Below are positions 54,117-64,000 of a DNA stretch of 64,000 bases, one piece after another; within the stretch, counting starts at the first letter, position 1; the number at the start of each line of letters is the position of its first letter. Below the pieces are notes generated by a model. The model had not been told where the DNA came from and made no database searches. It worked only from the letters and a program-made list of their open reading frames with translations. The DNA comes from Fervidicella metallireducens AeB (lineage in GTDB: Bacteria; Bacillota; Clostridia; Clostridiales; Caloramatoraceae). The DNA is taken from the NCBI RefSeq assembly GCF_000601455.1, contig NZ_AZQP01000001.1, positions 62,001 to 126,000 of the forward strand, given 5' to 3'. The position numbers and the translations under genes were made by a program.

Positions 54117-54563
54117 ATGAAAATACTATTTGTATGCACAGGAAACACATGCAGAAGCTGTATGGCTGAAGGAATTGCAAAGGCATATGTAGAAGCAAAC
54201 AAGCTTCAGCACAAAATATCATCAGCAGGTCTTTATGCATTTGCTGGGGATTCTGCATCTTTAAATGCTGCAAGGGTTATGGAAGAGATGGGAATAGATG
54301 TTTCTTGTCATATTGCAAAGCCTCTTACAAAGGAACTATTAAACGACAGCGACATAATATTAACAATGACCAAGGCTCATAAGGAAGCTGTTCTGAAGGT
54401 TTATCCCTCATTACATAATAAAGTTTTCACACTATTGGAATATGTAGGGAAAAATGGAGATATTTCTGACCCCTTTGGTGGAGACCTTCAAGTCTATAGA
54501 AATTGTGCGAATCAACTGAAAATTGCGATAGAAAATTTATTCCAGAAAATAAAGGAAAGTTAG
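54117..54563 (+). CDS. ywlE: Low-molecular-weight protein (arginine) phosphatase
   Basis: A 148-residue LMW-PTP fold with the CX5R loop CTGNTCR (Cys7, Arg13) and the general acid in SDPFGG. Thr11 in this loop, as in Bacillus YwlE, is the residue linked to phospho-arginine rather than phospho-tyrosine preference. No McsB arginine kinase is in the window. The terminator stem overlaps its stop. Confidence 0.9.
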   Translation: MKILFVCTGNTCRSCMAEGIAKAYVEANKLQHKISSAGLYAFAGDSASLNAARVMEEMGIDVSCHIAKPLTKELLNDSDIILTMTKAHKEAVLKVYPSLHNKVFTLLEYVGKNGDISDPFGGDLQVYRNCANQLKIAIENLFQKIKES

Positions 54564-54593
54564 GGCACTTAGTGTCTAGGCTTTCCTTTTTTT
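54551..54593 (+). terminator. Terminator after ywlE
   Basis: AAAGGAAAG (54551-54559) pairs with CTTTCCTTT (54581-54589), then T to 54593. Confidence 0.82.
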
Positions 54594-54684
54594 GAGTTCA
54601 CTTATATATTGTTCGATATTTAGATTATATGATTCAAAGTAAAAGGTTAAATTAATATAAAATATTTTATCAGGAGGGAGTAAC

Positions 54685-55778
<1,094 letters not shown>

Positions 55779-55786
55779 GTGATTTT

Positions 55787-56224
55787 ATGAGACCAACCTG
55801 GGATGAATATTTTATGGATATAGCAGAGTTAGTTAAGGAAAGGTCAACATGCTTAAGACGTAAGGTTGGGGCTGTCATAGTAAAAGACAACAGAATCTTA
55901 ACAACAGGATACAACGGGGTTCCGCCTAAAATGAGGCATTGTGAAGAAAGTGGCTGTTTAAGAACTGAGCTTAACATACCATCAGGGCAAAGACATGAAC
56001 TTTGCAGGGCACTTCATGCAGAGCAGAATGCTGTAATTCAGGCTGCTAAAAACGGGATTGAAATAGATGGAAGTACTATTTATGTAACTGCCCAGCCTTG
56101 CATAATCTGTGCAAAAATATTAATTGCATCAGGCATAAAAAGGATTGTATTTAAGGGCGACTATCCAGATAATCTTTCTCTTGAAATGCTGAAAGAATCA
56201 AAAATAGAAGTTGTGGCTTTTTAG
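55787..56224 (+). CDS. comEB: dCMP deaminase (ComEB family)
   Basis: A 145-residue zinc deaminase with [10 protein letters not shown] (catalytic Glu) and PCIICAKIL (zinc Cys), plus [12 protein letters not shown]. It converts dCMP to dUMP for dTMP synthesis. It lies 8 bases after upp. The stop is inside a terminator stem. Confidence 0.93.
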   Translation: MRPTWDEYFMDIAELVKERSTCLRRKVGAVIVKDNRILTTGYNGVPPKMRHCEESGCLRTELNIPSGQRHELCRALHAEQNAVIQAAKNGIEIDGSTIYVTAQPCIICAKILIASGIKRIVFKGDYPDNLSLEMLKESKIEVVAF

Positions 56225-56237
56225 TCACAACTTTTTT
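56208..56237 (+). terminator. Terminator after comEB
   Basis: AAGTTGTG (56208-56215) pairs with CACAACTT (56226-56233) and ends in T. Confidence 0.8.
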
Positions 56238-56371
56238 GGAGGGACATAATAAATGTCCATTAATATAGATGTAAATAAAAGATTTATGTGTTAAAATATC
56301 CTTGTGTTTATTTTTAAGGGGATATTTTTAGTTACAGATAGCAATTTAAAGGTAATTAAGAGGTGAAAGTA

Positions 56372-57529
56372 ATGGATAAACTTAAAATTATGACCATCTT
56401 TGGAACAAGGCCTGAGGCTATTAAGATGGCACCACTTGTAAAGGAACTAGAGTCAAGAGAAGAAATACAATCAATAGTTTGTGTAACGGCTCAGCATAGA
56501 GAAATGCTGGATCAGGTTCTAAACCTTTTTGAAATAACTCCTGATTACGACCTTGACATAATGAAAGAAAGGCAGACATTATCAGGTATTACTACAAGGG
56601 TGCTTCAGGGATTAGAGGAGATATTCTGCAAAGCAAAACCTGACATGGTTTTAGTTCATGGGGATACAACGACTACATTTGCAGGCAGTTTAGCAGCCTT
56701 TTATAATCAAATAAAAATCGGACACGTAGAGGCAGGACTTAGAACATTTAACAAATATTTTCCATTTCCAGAAGAAATGAATAGAAAACTTACAGGAGCA
56801 ATGGCTGATATGCATTTTGCCCCAACTGCAACTTCTAAGCAGAACTTGCTTAATGAAGGTATAAAGGAAGAAGATATATATATAACAGGTAATACTGTTA
56901 TTGATGCTATGGCAACAACCATTGAAAAGGACTATGTATTTGAAACCAAGGAATTAAACAAAATTGATTTTAAAAAGAAAAAAGTTATAATGATAACAGC
57001 TCATAGAAGGGAAAATTGGGGTGAACCTTTGGAAAACATCTGCTATGCTTTAAAAGACCTGGCAGAAAAATATGAAGATGTGGAAATAGTATATTTAGTG
57101 CATTTAAATCCTGTTGTAAGGGAAACTGCTTATAAGATTTTAGGAGGAGTTGACAGGGTTCACTTATTGCCTCCTCTTGATACAAAGGAAACTCATAACT
57201 TAATGAATAGAAGTTACTTGATATTAACGGATTCTGGTGGGCTTCAGGAGGAAGCACCTCACCTTGGCAAACCAGTTTTAGTTTTAAGAGATGTTACCGA
57301 AAGACCAGAGGCAGTGGCAGCAGGAACTGTTAAAGTGGTTGGTACCGAGAGAAATAAAGTTTTTGAAGAGGCTTCCCATTTAATAAAAAATAAGGATGCT
57401 TATAATAAAATGGCAAATGCTGTAAATCCATATGGAGATGGTAAAGCTTCAAAGAGAATTGTAGACAGCATATTATATAATTTTGGAATATATAAAAGAA
57501 GACCAGAGGATTACACAGCAAAAAAATAA
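56372..57529 (+). CDS. wecB: UDP-N-acetylglucosamine 2-epimerase, non-hydrolysing
   Basis: A 385-residue GT-B-like enzyme (also named mnaA) that converts UDP-GlcNAc to UDP-ManNAc for wall polymers. It begins MTIFGTRPEAIKM and has HVEAGLRT, AHRRENWG and TDSGGLQEEAP. The ATG at 56372 follows AGAGGTG; the GTG at 56363 overlaps that site. It is a single gene with a strong terminator. Confidence 0.95.
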   Translation: MDKLKIMTIFGTRPEAIKMAPLVKELESREEIQSIVCVTAQHREMLDQVLNLFEITPDYDLDIMKERQTLSGITTRVLQGLEEIFCKAKPDMVLVHGDTTTTFAGSLAAFYNQIKIGHVEAGLRTFNKYFPFPEEMNRKLTGAMADMHFAPTATSKQNLLNEGIKEEDIYITGNTVIDAMATTIEKDYVFETKELNKIDFKKKKVIMITAHRRENWGEPLENICYALKDLAEKYEDVEIVYLVHLNPVVRETAYKILGGVDRVHLLPPLDTKETHNLMNRSYLILTDSGGLQEEAPHLGKPVLVLRDVTERPEAVAAGTVKVVGTERNKVFEEASHLIKNKDAYNKMANAVNPYGDGKASKRIVDSILYNFGIYKRRPEDYTAKK

Positions 57530-57579
57530 GGCTGTACGGTGAATGGCAGCCTAGTGCATATAACTTTTGTAAGGAATAG

Positions 57580-57637
57580 CATCTTCCATCAAAGGAATAG
57601 CAATCACAAGGCAAACTTTGAAGGAAGATGTTTTCTT
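57580..57637 (+). terminator. Terminator after wecB
   Basis: CATCTTCCATCAAAG (57580-57594) pairs with CTTTGAAGGAAGATG (57616-57630), one A-A mismatch, then TTTTCTT. A smaller AGGCTG/CAGCCT hairpin precedes it right after the stop. Confidence 0.85.
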
Positions 57638-57891
57638 ATGCCTGTAACATCAGGGAGTATTAGTGAAAATGTTATTTAAATATCAAAATAAATCATTATT
57701 TTTAAGATAATTCTTTCAAAATTGTTAATCTTTAAACATGGAATATTTTTAAATCAGTAATTAAATTAAGATAATAATTTGGATATTAAGTTAAAATTAA
57801 CATTGTTTTGTAAAATAAAATCATAATCTAAGAAAATTTCTTATGAAATATTATTAAATATAAATTAAGCAAAAAATTATCTTGCAGAATA

Positions 57892-57909
57892 TTGTTATAA
57901 AATTAACAA
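57892..57909. promoter_or_regulatory. Distal Rex-type operator upstream of thlA
   Basis: TTGTTATAAAATTAACAA fits the Rex consensus TTGTTAANNNNTTAACAA with one mismatch. Rex represses fermentation genes until NADH rises. Confidence 0.65.
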
Positions 57910-57999
57910 ACTTAAGCAAAAATAGAAGTTAATAAATAAACAAAAACATAAAATTTGGAATATTCTGCATATTATTTAATAATAATTGTATAAATTATA

Positions 58000-58029
58000 T
58001 TGAAAAATCTAATAATTATGTTATATAAT
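58000..58029 (+). promoter_or_regulatory. Sigma-A promoter of thlA
   Basis: TTGAAA (58000-58005), an 18-base spacer and TATAAT (58024-58029). The start codon is 66 bases downstream. Confidence 0.65.
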
Positions 58030-58062
58030 TTATATTGTCAGCATAATACATAAAAAGAGATG

Positions 58063-58080
58063 TTGTTAAAAAAATAACAA
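58063..58080. promoter_or_regulatory. Proximal Rex-type operator in the thlA leader
   Basis: TTGTTAAAAAAATAACAA fits the Rex consensus with one mismatch. It lies between the promoter and the start codon, where binding would block transcription. Confidence 0.65.
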
Positions 58081-58095
58081 ATAGGGGGAATTAAA

Positions 58096-59289
58096 ATGAG
58101 AGAAGTTTATATTCTGGGTGCGTGCAGAACAGCAATTGGCAATTATGGAGGAACACTTAAGGATATACCGGCAGTTAAATTAGGTGCAGAGGTTATTAAG
58201 GAATCATTAAGAAGAGCTGGCATTTCTGAAGATAAAGTTGAAGAAGTTTTAATGGGTAATGTACTTCAGGCAGGTCTTGGACAGAACCCTGCAAGACAGG
58301 CTGCTGTTTATGCAGGATTACCAGTTCATATACCAGCTATGACAATAAATAAAGTTTGTGGCTCAGGCCTTAGAACTGTAAGCTTAGCAGCTCAAATAAT
58401 TGCAGCAGGAGATGCAGATTGTATTGTTGCAGGAGGTATGGAAAATATGTCCATGGCTCCATATGTTATGAGAAGCCACAGATGGGGTGCAAGAATGGGT
58501 AATACAGAAGTTATAGACGTTATGGTTTATGATGGTCTAACTGATGTTTTTAATCAGTATCATATGGGAATAACTGCAGAAAATGTAGCTGAACAATATG
58601 GACTTACAAGAGAAATGCAGGATGAATTTGCTTTAGCTTCACAGAAGAAAGCTGCAAAGGCATTGGAAACTGAGAGATTTAAGGATGAAATAGTACCTAT
58701 TGAAATTCCACAGAAAAAGGGAGAACCTCTAATGTTTGTTAAGGATGAATTCCCAAAAGCAGACTCCACAATAGAGAAATTAGGAAAATTAAGACCAGCA
58801 TTTAAAAAAGATGGAACAGTAACCGCAGGCAATGCTTCAGGAATAAATGATGGAGCAGCAGCTATGGTTGTATGCAGTAAGGAGTTTGTTATAAAGTATG
58901 GACTTAAACCAATGGCAAAGGTTGTTTCTTATGCTTCAGCTGGAGTGGAGCCAAGTGTAATGGGACTTGGACCAATTGATTCTTCAAAAAAGGCTCTTGA
59001 CAAAGCAGGTTTAAAAATTGAAGAAATAGGATTGATTGAAGCAAACGAAGCTTTTGCATCACAAGCACTTGCAGTGGCTAAGGACTTAAATTTTCAAATG
59101 GATAAGGTTAATGTCAATGGTGGTGCAATTGCATTAGGTCATCCTATAGGAGCATCAGGGGCGAGGATACTTGTAACCCTTATCCATGAAATGCAGAAGA
59201 GGGATGAAAAGCTAGGATTAGCTACCCTTTGTATCGGTGGTGGAATGGGTACAGCTCTTGTAGTTGAAAGAGATGAATTATGCAGATAA
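58096..59289 (+). CDS. thlA: Acetyl-CoA C-acetyltransferase (thiolase)
   Basis: A 397-residue thiolase with the acylated Cys88 in NKVCGSG, the His in GHPIGASG and the second catalytic Cys379 in CIGGGMG. It condenses or cleaves acetoacetyl-CoA. With Kce and a CoA transferase it would link lysine breakdown to acetyl-CoA and butyrate. GGGGG precedes the ATG. Two Rex-type operators suggest redox control. Confidence 0.96.
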   Translation: MREVYILGACRTAIGNYGGTLKDIPAVKLGAEVIKESLRRAGISEDKVEEVLMGNVLQAGLGQNPARQAAVYAGLPVHIPAMTINKVCGSGLRTVSLAAQIIAAGDADCIVAGGMENMSMAPYVMRSHRWGARMGNTEVIDVMVYDGLTDVFNQYHMGITAENVAEQYGLTREMQDEFALASQKKAAKALETERFKDEIVPIEIPQKKGEPLMFVKDEFPKADSTIEKLGKLRPAFKKDGTVTAGNASGINDGAAAMVVCSKEFVIKYGLKPMAKVVSYASAGVEPSVMGLGPIDSSKKALDKAGLKIEEIGLIEANEAFASQALAVAKDLNFQMDKVNVNGGAIALGHPIGASGARILVTLIHEMQKRDEKLGLATLCIGGGMGTALVVERDELCR

Positions 59290-59734
59290 TTATAATTTTT
59301 TAAATAAATGATATACTAGATGGTTGTTAGATTACTAACAACCATTTTTTATGCAAATTAAACAAATGAATAAGAAATGTTTAAATTAATTAAAATGAAA
59401 TTTTAAATTCAAAATTAAAAATATTTTTAATTTAACAACAGATATATTACGATGAATTTCTAAGAAAATTAATAATAAATTAAATAATATTTGATTTTAA
59501 TAAGATAAATAACTATAAATAAGTTATTTGATGTAATAAGATGTTATTTAATGTTGAAATGGAGATTAACCAGGAGTATAATTGTGAAATAAATCTTGCA
59601 CGAAATGTACTTTTGCACGCTAATAAATATACAATAAATATGAATATATTTAAATTTAACGCAATAAAAAGTTTAATAATTTATTGAATTATGATAAAAA
59701 CTAAGGTAGATAAAGATAGGAGAAGGAGATATAT
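59290..59734. other. Intergenic region thlA-atpI
   Basis: It holds the thlA terminator and then AT-rich sequence with two direct TTGCACG copies (59596-59602 and 59613-59619). No gene is visible. The atp promoter must be here, but I could not place it with confidence. Confidence 0.55.
59320..59350 (+). terminator. Terminator after thlA
   Basis: A perfect stem ATGGTTGTTAG / CTAACAACCAT with loop ATTA, then T. Confidence 0.9.
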
Positions 59735-60119
59735 ATGAATAAATACGTGGGTGAATTTTTATCTGAAATAATTAAAAAATCTTTTTTTATTTCCTTAGTT
59801 ATATCTGGTTTTATTATTTTGATTTTTGGTATTAACGGCGGGTGTCAGTATGCTGTTGGATTTGTTATTGGAATAATAAACTTTGCTTTACTTGCTCTTG
59901 GTATAAATATAATAGTCTTAAATTGTTTTAAAAGGGCAGCATTGGTTCAAACACTGTTTTTTATATTGAGATATATGGTCATTGCAATTGTTTTGGCTGA
60001 GTTGATAGAAAATTACGGTTTTAATGTTTATTATATGGCAATTGGTTTGTTGACTGTAAAATTAACTCTTGTTTTGTTTTCTGGTTTATTAAATCTAAAT
60101 ATAAGAAAGGGGAGTCAGA

Positions 60120-60127
<8 letters not shown>
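59735..60127 (+). CDS. atpI: ATP synthase subunit I (AtpI)
   Basis: A 130-residue protein with four hydrophobic segments and no strong motif beyond family layout (NGGCQYAVGFVIGIINFALL). AtpI helps assemble the c-ring. GAAGGAG precedes the ATG. It heads the atp operon and overlaps atpB by eight bases. Confidence 0.82.
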
Positions 60128-61083
<956 letters not shown>

Positions 61084-61149
61084 AAAATGTAGCTTGCAAA
61101 ACATTACTGTGTTTTGCAAGCTGTATTAAAATTCAAAGGAGGTTATTCT

Positions 61150-61629
61150 ATGGAGATTAGTATACCAGTAATAGTGGTAACAATAATGAACACACTGGTG
61201 TTATACTTTTTCCTCAAAAAAAAGTTTTTTGTACCGGTAACAGATTTTATGAATGAAAGAAAGAATAAAATTGAAAATGATATAAACAACGCACAGTTAC
61301 AACTTGCAGAGTCAGAAAAACTAAAGAAAGAATATAAAGAAAAACTGATGAATGCTGATGATGAAGGTAAGAAAATCATACATAGTCATAAGCTAAAGGC
61401 AGAGGAAATATCTGAGGATATCATTTTAAAGGCTAAAAAAGAGGCAGAATTAATAATTGAAAGGGCAAAAATCGATTCTGAAAGAGAAAAAGAAAGGGCA
61501 AAGGATGAAATAAAAAATGAAATTATTAATTTGTCCATTATGACTGCTTCTAAACTTATAAATGAAGAATTGGATTTAAACAAACATCATGAATTAATAA
61601 AGGATTTTATCGAAAAAGTAGGTGTATGA
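61150..61629 (+). CDS. atpF: ATP synthase F0 subunit b
   Basis: A 159-residue protein from the ATG at 61150 (AAAGGAGG upstream). One N-terminal membrane helix (about 4-22) is followed by a long charged coiled coil that forms the stator. It overlaps the atpH reading frame upstream extension. Confidence 0.93.
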   Translation: MEISIPVIVVTIMNTLVLYFFLKKKFFVPVTDFMNERKNKIENDINNAQLQLAESEKLKKEYKEKLMNADDEGKKIIHSHKLKAEEISEDIILKAKKEAELIIERAKIDSEREKERAKDEIKNEIINLSIMTASKLINEELDLNKHHELIKDFIEKVGV

Positions 61630-61630
61630 T

Positions 61631-62191
61631 ATGCACGTTTTGGAAGTTGCTTCAAGAAGATATGGTAATGCACTTTTTGAGATTGCAATAGAAAAAAACA
61701 AATTGGAACTATTCTTAGAAGAACTTAAAGATGTTAGAAATATATTAACGTCACATGAAGAATTAAGAAGTTTGCTGCATCATCCTAATATCCCCTTTGA
61801 ACAGAAAAAAAAGGTTATTTTTAAGATATTTAAAGGGAAGATTGAAGATGAAATAGTAAATTTATTAATTATTTTAATTGAAAATAACAGAATCAGCGAT
61901 ATTGAATTAGTTTATTATGATTATAAATACTTAGTTTATAAATATAAGAGGAAGAAAATTGCCTATGTTACAACAGCTGTAGAGATGACAGCTGAGGAAG
62001 TTGAGGCATTGCGTCAAAGGCTTTCAGATAAATACCAAAGTGAAATAGAGGTACAGAATATTGTTGATCCTGAAATTATAGGCGGTGTCCATTTAAAGAT
62101 TGGAGATCATATAATTGATTCTACAATAAAGGGACAACTAACCCAGATAAGAAAGAGATTTTTGCAAGAATATCGTGAGGTGAGATCATGA
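61631..62191 (+). CDS. atpH: ATP synthase F1 subunit delta
   Basis: A 186-residue protein. The ATG at 61631 begins [19 protein letters not shown], the usual delta start; a GTG at 61622 is in frame. The C-terminus has [13 protein letters not shown]. It joins F1 to the b stator and overlaps atpA by four bases. Confidence 0.94.
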   Translation: MHVLEVASRRYGNALFEIAIEKNKLELFLEELKDVRNILTSHEELRSLLHHPNIPFEQKKKVIFKIFKGKIEDEIVNLLIILIENNRISDIELVYYDYKYLVYKYKRKKIAYVTTAVEMTAEEVEALRQRLSDKYQSEIEVQNIVDPEIIGGVHLKIGDHIIDSTIKGQLTQIRKRFLQEYREVRS

Positions 62192-63693
62192 GCGTAAGAC
62201 CTGATGAAATAAGTTCAATAATAAAGCAGCAGCTGCTTAAATATGAAAATAAGCTTGATGAAATTGATATTGGAACAATAATAAAAATAGGTGATGGTGT
62301 TTCTACTGTATATGGACTTGGAAATTGCATGGAAGGAGAGTTATTGGAATTTCCTAATGAGGTATATGGAATGGCTCTGAATCTTGAAGAAAATAATGTT
62401 GGTGCTGTTTTGTTCGGTTCAGAGAAAGGAATAAAGGAAGGGGATATAGTTAAAAGAACTGGAAAGGTTGTTGAGGTCCCCGTTGGAAAGGCTTTATTAG
62501 GAAGGGTTGTTAATGCATTAGGAGAACCAATAGATGGCAAGGGACCAATAAATACAAAGAAAACCAGACCTGTAGATGTTGTTGCTCCTGGAGTTATTTA
62601 CAGAAAATCAGTTAAGCAGCCACTTCAGACAGGAATCAAAGCCATAGATGCCATGGTTCCAATAGGAAAAGGGCAAAGAGAGTTAATAATTGGAGACAGG
62701 CAGACTGGCAAAACTGCAATTGCAATAGATGCAATAATAAATCAAAGGGGTAAGGATGTTATCTGTATTTATGTTGCAATAGGACAGAAACAATCGACGG
62801 TGGCATACATTGTCAATACACTTCAGGAATTTGGAGCAATGGATTATACAATAGTTGTAAGTGCTTCTGCAGCTGAGCAGGCACCGATGCAGTTTATAGC
62901 TCCTTATTCTGGAACAGCAATGGGAGAGGAATTTATGCACGAAGGTAAGGATGTTTTGATAATATACGATGATCTATCAAAGCATGCCGTTGCTTACAGA
63001 ACCATGTCCCTTTTATTGAGAAGACCACCAGGAAGAGAGGCATTCCCTGGGGATGTATTCTATTTACATTCAAGGCTTCTTGAAAGAGCTGCAAAGCTCT
63101 CTGATGAATTAGGCGGAGGTTCAATGACTGCATTGCCAATAATAGAAACCCTTGCTGGAGACGTTACGGCATACATACCAACTAATGTTATTTCAATAAC
63201 CGACGGGCAGATATTCCTTGAAGAAGAATTGTTTTTCTCAGGTGTCAGACCAGCTATAAATCCAGGTATATCTGTCTCACGTGTAGGTGGAAGTGCTCAA
63301 ATCAAAGCAATGAAACAGGTTGCAGGCAGCTTAAGGCTGGAATTGGCACAATACAGAGAATTAGCTGCATTTGCACAGTTTGGTTCTGATCTTGATAAAG
63401 AAACAAGGGAGAGAATTGAAAAGGGTAAAAGGCTTGTTGAGATTTTAAAACAAAACCAGTACAGTCCAATGGAAGTAGAAGAGCAGATATTGATTATATA
63501 TGCAACAATAAATAATTTCTTGAAGGATATACCGGTAGAGGAAATAAGACGTTTTGAGAAAGAATTTTTAGAATATGCCAGAATGCATCATAAAGATTTA
63601 ATTAAACTAATCTCCAATGATGAAGGCATTACAAAGGAAATTAAAGAGAAGATAGATGCTGTAATAACTGAGTTCAAGGGAATATTTAAATAG
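62188..63693 (+). CDS. atpA: ATP synthase F1 subunit alpha
   Basis: A 501-residue non-catalytic subunit with Walker A GDRQTGKT and the signature [17 protein letters not shown]. Length is typical. GAGGTGAG precedes the ATG. Confidence 0.97.
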   Translation: MSVRPDEISSIIKQQLLKYENKLDEIDIGTIIKIGDGVSTVYGLGNCMEGELLEFPNEVYGMALNLEENNVGAVLFGSEKGIKEGDIVKRTGKVVEVPVGKALLGRVVNALGEPIDGKGPINTKKTRPVDVVAPGVIYRKSVKQPLQTGIKAIDAMVPIGKGQRELIIGDRQTGKTAIAIDAIINQRGKDVICIYVAIGQKQSTVAYIVNTLQEFGAMDYTIVVSASAAEQAPMQFIAPYSGTAMGEEFMHEGKDVLIIYDDLSKHAVAYRTMSLLLRRPPGREAFPGDVFYLHSRLLERAAKLSDELGGGSMTALPIIETLAGDVTAYIPTNVISITDGQIFLEEELFFSGVRPAINPGISVSRVGGSAQIKAMKQVAGSLRLELAQYRELAAFAQFGSDLDKETRERIEKGKRLVEILKQNQYSPMEVEEQILIIYATINNFLKDIPVEEIRRFEKEFLEYARMHHKDLIKLISNDEGITKEIKEKIDAVITEFKGIFK

Positions 63694-63728
63694 TCTGATT
63701 TTAAATATTCAAAGAGGAGGTGTATGCC

Positions 63729-64000
63729 TTGGCTGGTGCAGGGTTATTGGAGATAAAAAGAAGAATAAAATCAATAACCAATACTCAGAAAATAACTAGG
63801 GCTATGGGGCTTGTAGCTACGGCAAAATTCAGGAAACTGAGGGAAAGAGCAGGGGAGATAGATATCTATTATGATGAATATAAAAGAGCCATTGAAGAAA
63901 TGCTGAAGGTTAATGAAGTTGAAGACTCGGTTTATTTTCAACAAAACAGTAGCGATATAGATTTATACATAGTTGTAACTTCTGATACTGGACTTTGTGG
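63729..64000 (+). CDS. atpG: ATP synthase F1 subunit gamma, 5' part only
   Basis: A TTG start at 63729 lies six bases after GGAGGTG. The frame reads LAGAGLLEIKRRIKSI then TQKITRAM, the gamma N-terminal helix, and is still open at the window end (about 90 codons, reaching DTGLCG). An ATG at 63724 is in a different frame that stops within ten codons. Confidence 0.93.
   Translation, partial: MAGAGLLEIKRRIKSITNTQKITRAMGLVATAKFRKLRERAGEIDIYYDEYKRAIEEMLKVNEVEDSVYFQQNSSDIDLYIVVTSDTGLC

Larger units (their letters stand above)
57530..58095. other. Long intergenic region wecB-thlA
   Basis: After the wecB terminator there are about 450 bases of very AT-rich DNA with no gene. It contains two Rex-type operators and the thlA promoter. 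Confidence 0.65.

Noticed and set aside
63724-63756. ATG at 63724 as the atpG start
   Set aside because: That frame stops within about ten codons; the TTG at 63729 gives the gamma-subunit sequence.

Overview
The window is low-GC chromosomal DNA from an anaerobic, endospore-forming, amino-acid-fermenting member of the Clostridia (Firmicutes). The evidence is a dense block of sporulation and germination genes (CotS-type coat kinases, yabG, veg, sipL, a gerA/B/C cluster, spoIIR, sleB-ypeB, an alpha/beta SASP), a complete lysine-fermentation aminomutase operon, strong AGGAGG-type ribosome binding sites with many GTG/TTG starts, and hairpin-plus-T terminators after most operons. I see no tRNA or rRNA genes, CRISPR array, intact insertion sequence or prophage. 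Species cannot be named from sequence reading alone.

Region 1 (1-8.5 kb): spore coat. A truncated CotS-family kinase, a charged coiled-coil protein, a CotS-like protein that has lost its metal-binding motif (probable pseudokinase) and an intact CotS-family kinase form one operon. A glycosyltransferase and oligoendopeptidase F run on the opposite strand. A further CotS-family gene, the coat protease yabG (good sigma-K promoter) and veg follow.

Region 2 (8.8-25.9 kb): spore assembly and germination. sipL, then cyanophycinase and cyanophycin synthetase (cphB-cphA), ispE, a MobA-like nucleotidyltransferase, a germinant-receptor operon with two tandem gerC lipoprotein genes, spoIIR, a lipid glycosyltransferase, sleB-ypeB and a SASP. 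The cyanophycin genes sit among spore genes, which suggests, but does not prove, a nitrogen store linked to sporulation.

Region 3 (26-42 kb): a PP-loop sulfurtransferase-like gene, a frameshifted DUF1934 gene, then lysine fermentation. A sigma-54 activator precedes a near-perfect -24/-12 promoter and the operon kdd-kamA-kamB-kamC-kamD-kamE. The remaining two enzymes, kal and kce, form a separate minus-strand operon 3.4 kb downstream, beyond a UPF0173 hydrolase, pyrG and two small genes. A 14-base motif shared by the activator leader and the region upstream of the sigma-54 promoter is a candidate activator site.

Region 4 (42-57.5 kb): housekeeping genes in a Firmicutes order: fsa, glpX, rho, rpmE (with a probable leader RNA), tdk, DUF3006, yqhQ, prmC, a split chromate transporter, prfA, two unknown membrane proteins, a ZIP transporter, tsaC-ywlE-rpiB-upp-comEB and a UDP-GlcNAc 2-epimerase.

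Region 5 (57.5-64 kb): thiolase thlA, which would cleave the acetoacetyl-CoA produced by lysine fermentation, has two Rex-type operators upstream. The F-type ATP synthase operon atpI-B-E-F-H-A-G then runs off the window.

The least explained signals are a roughly 100-base intergenic element present twice (near 10.4 and 37.0 kb), a 92-base nested palindrome at 7.84-7.93 kb, a cluster of CTTTAA/TTAAAG motifs at 27.66-27.79 kb, and the coat pseudokinase with its coiled-coil neighbour.
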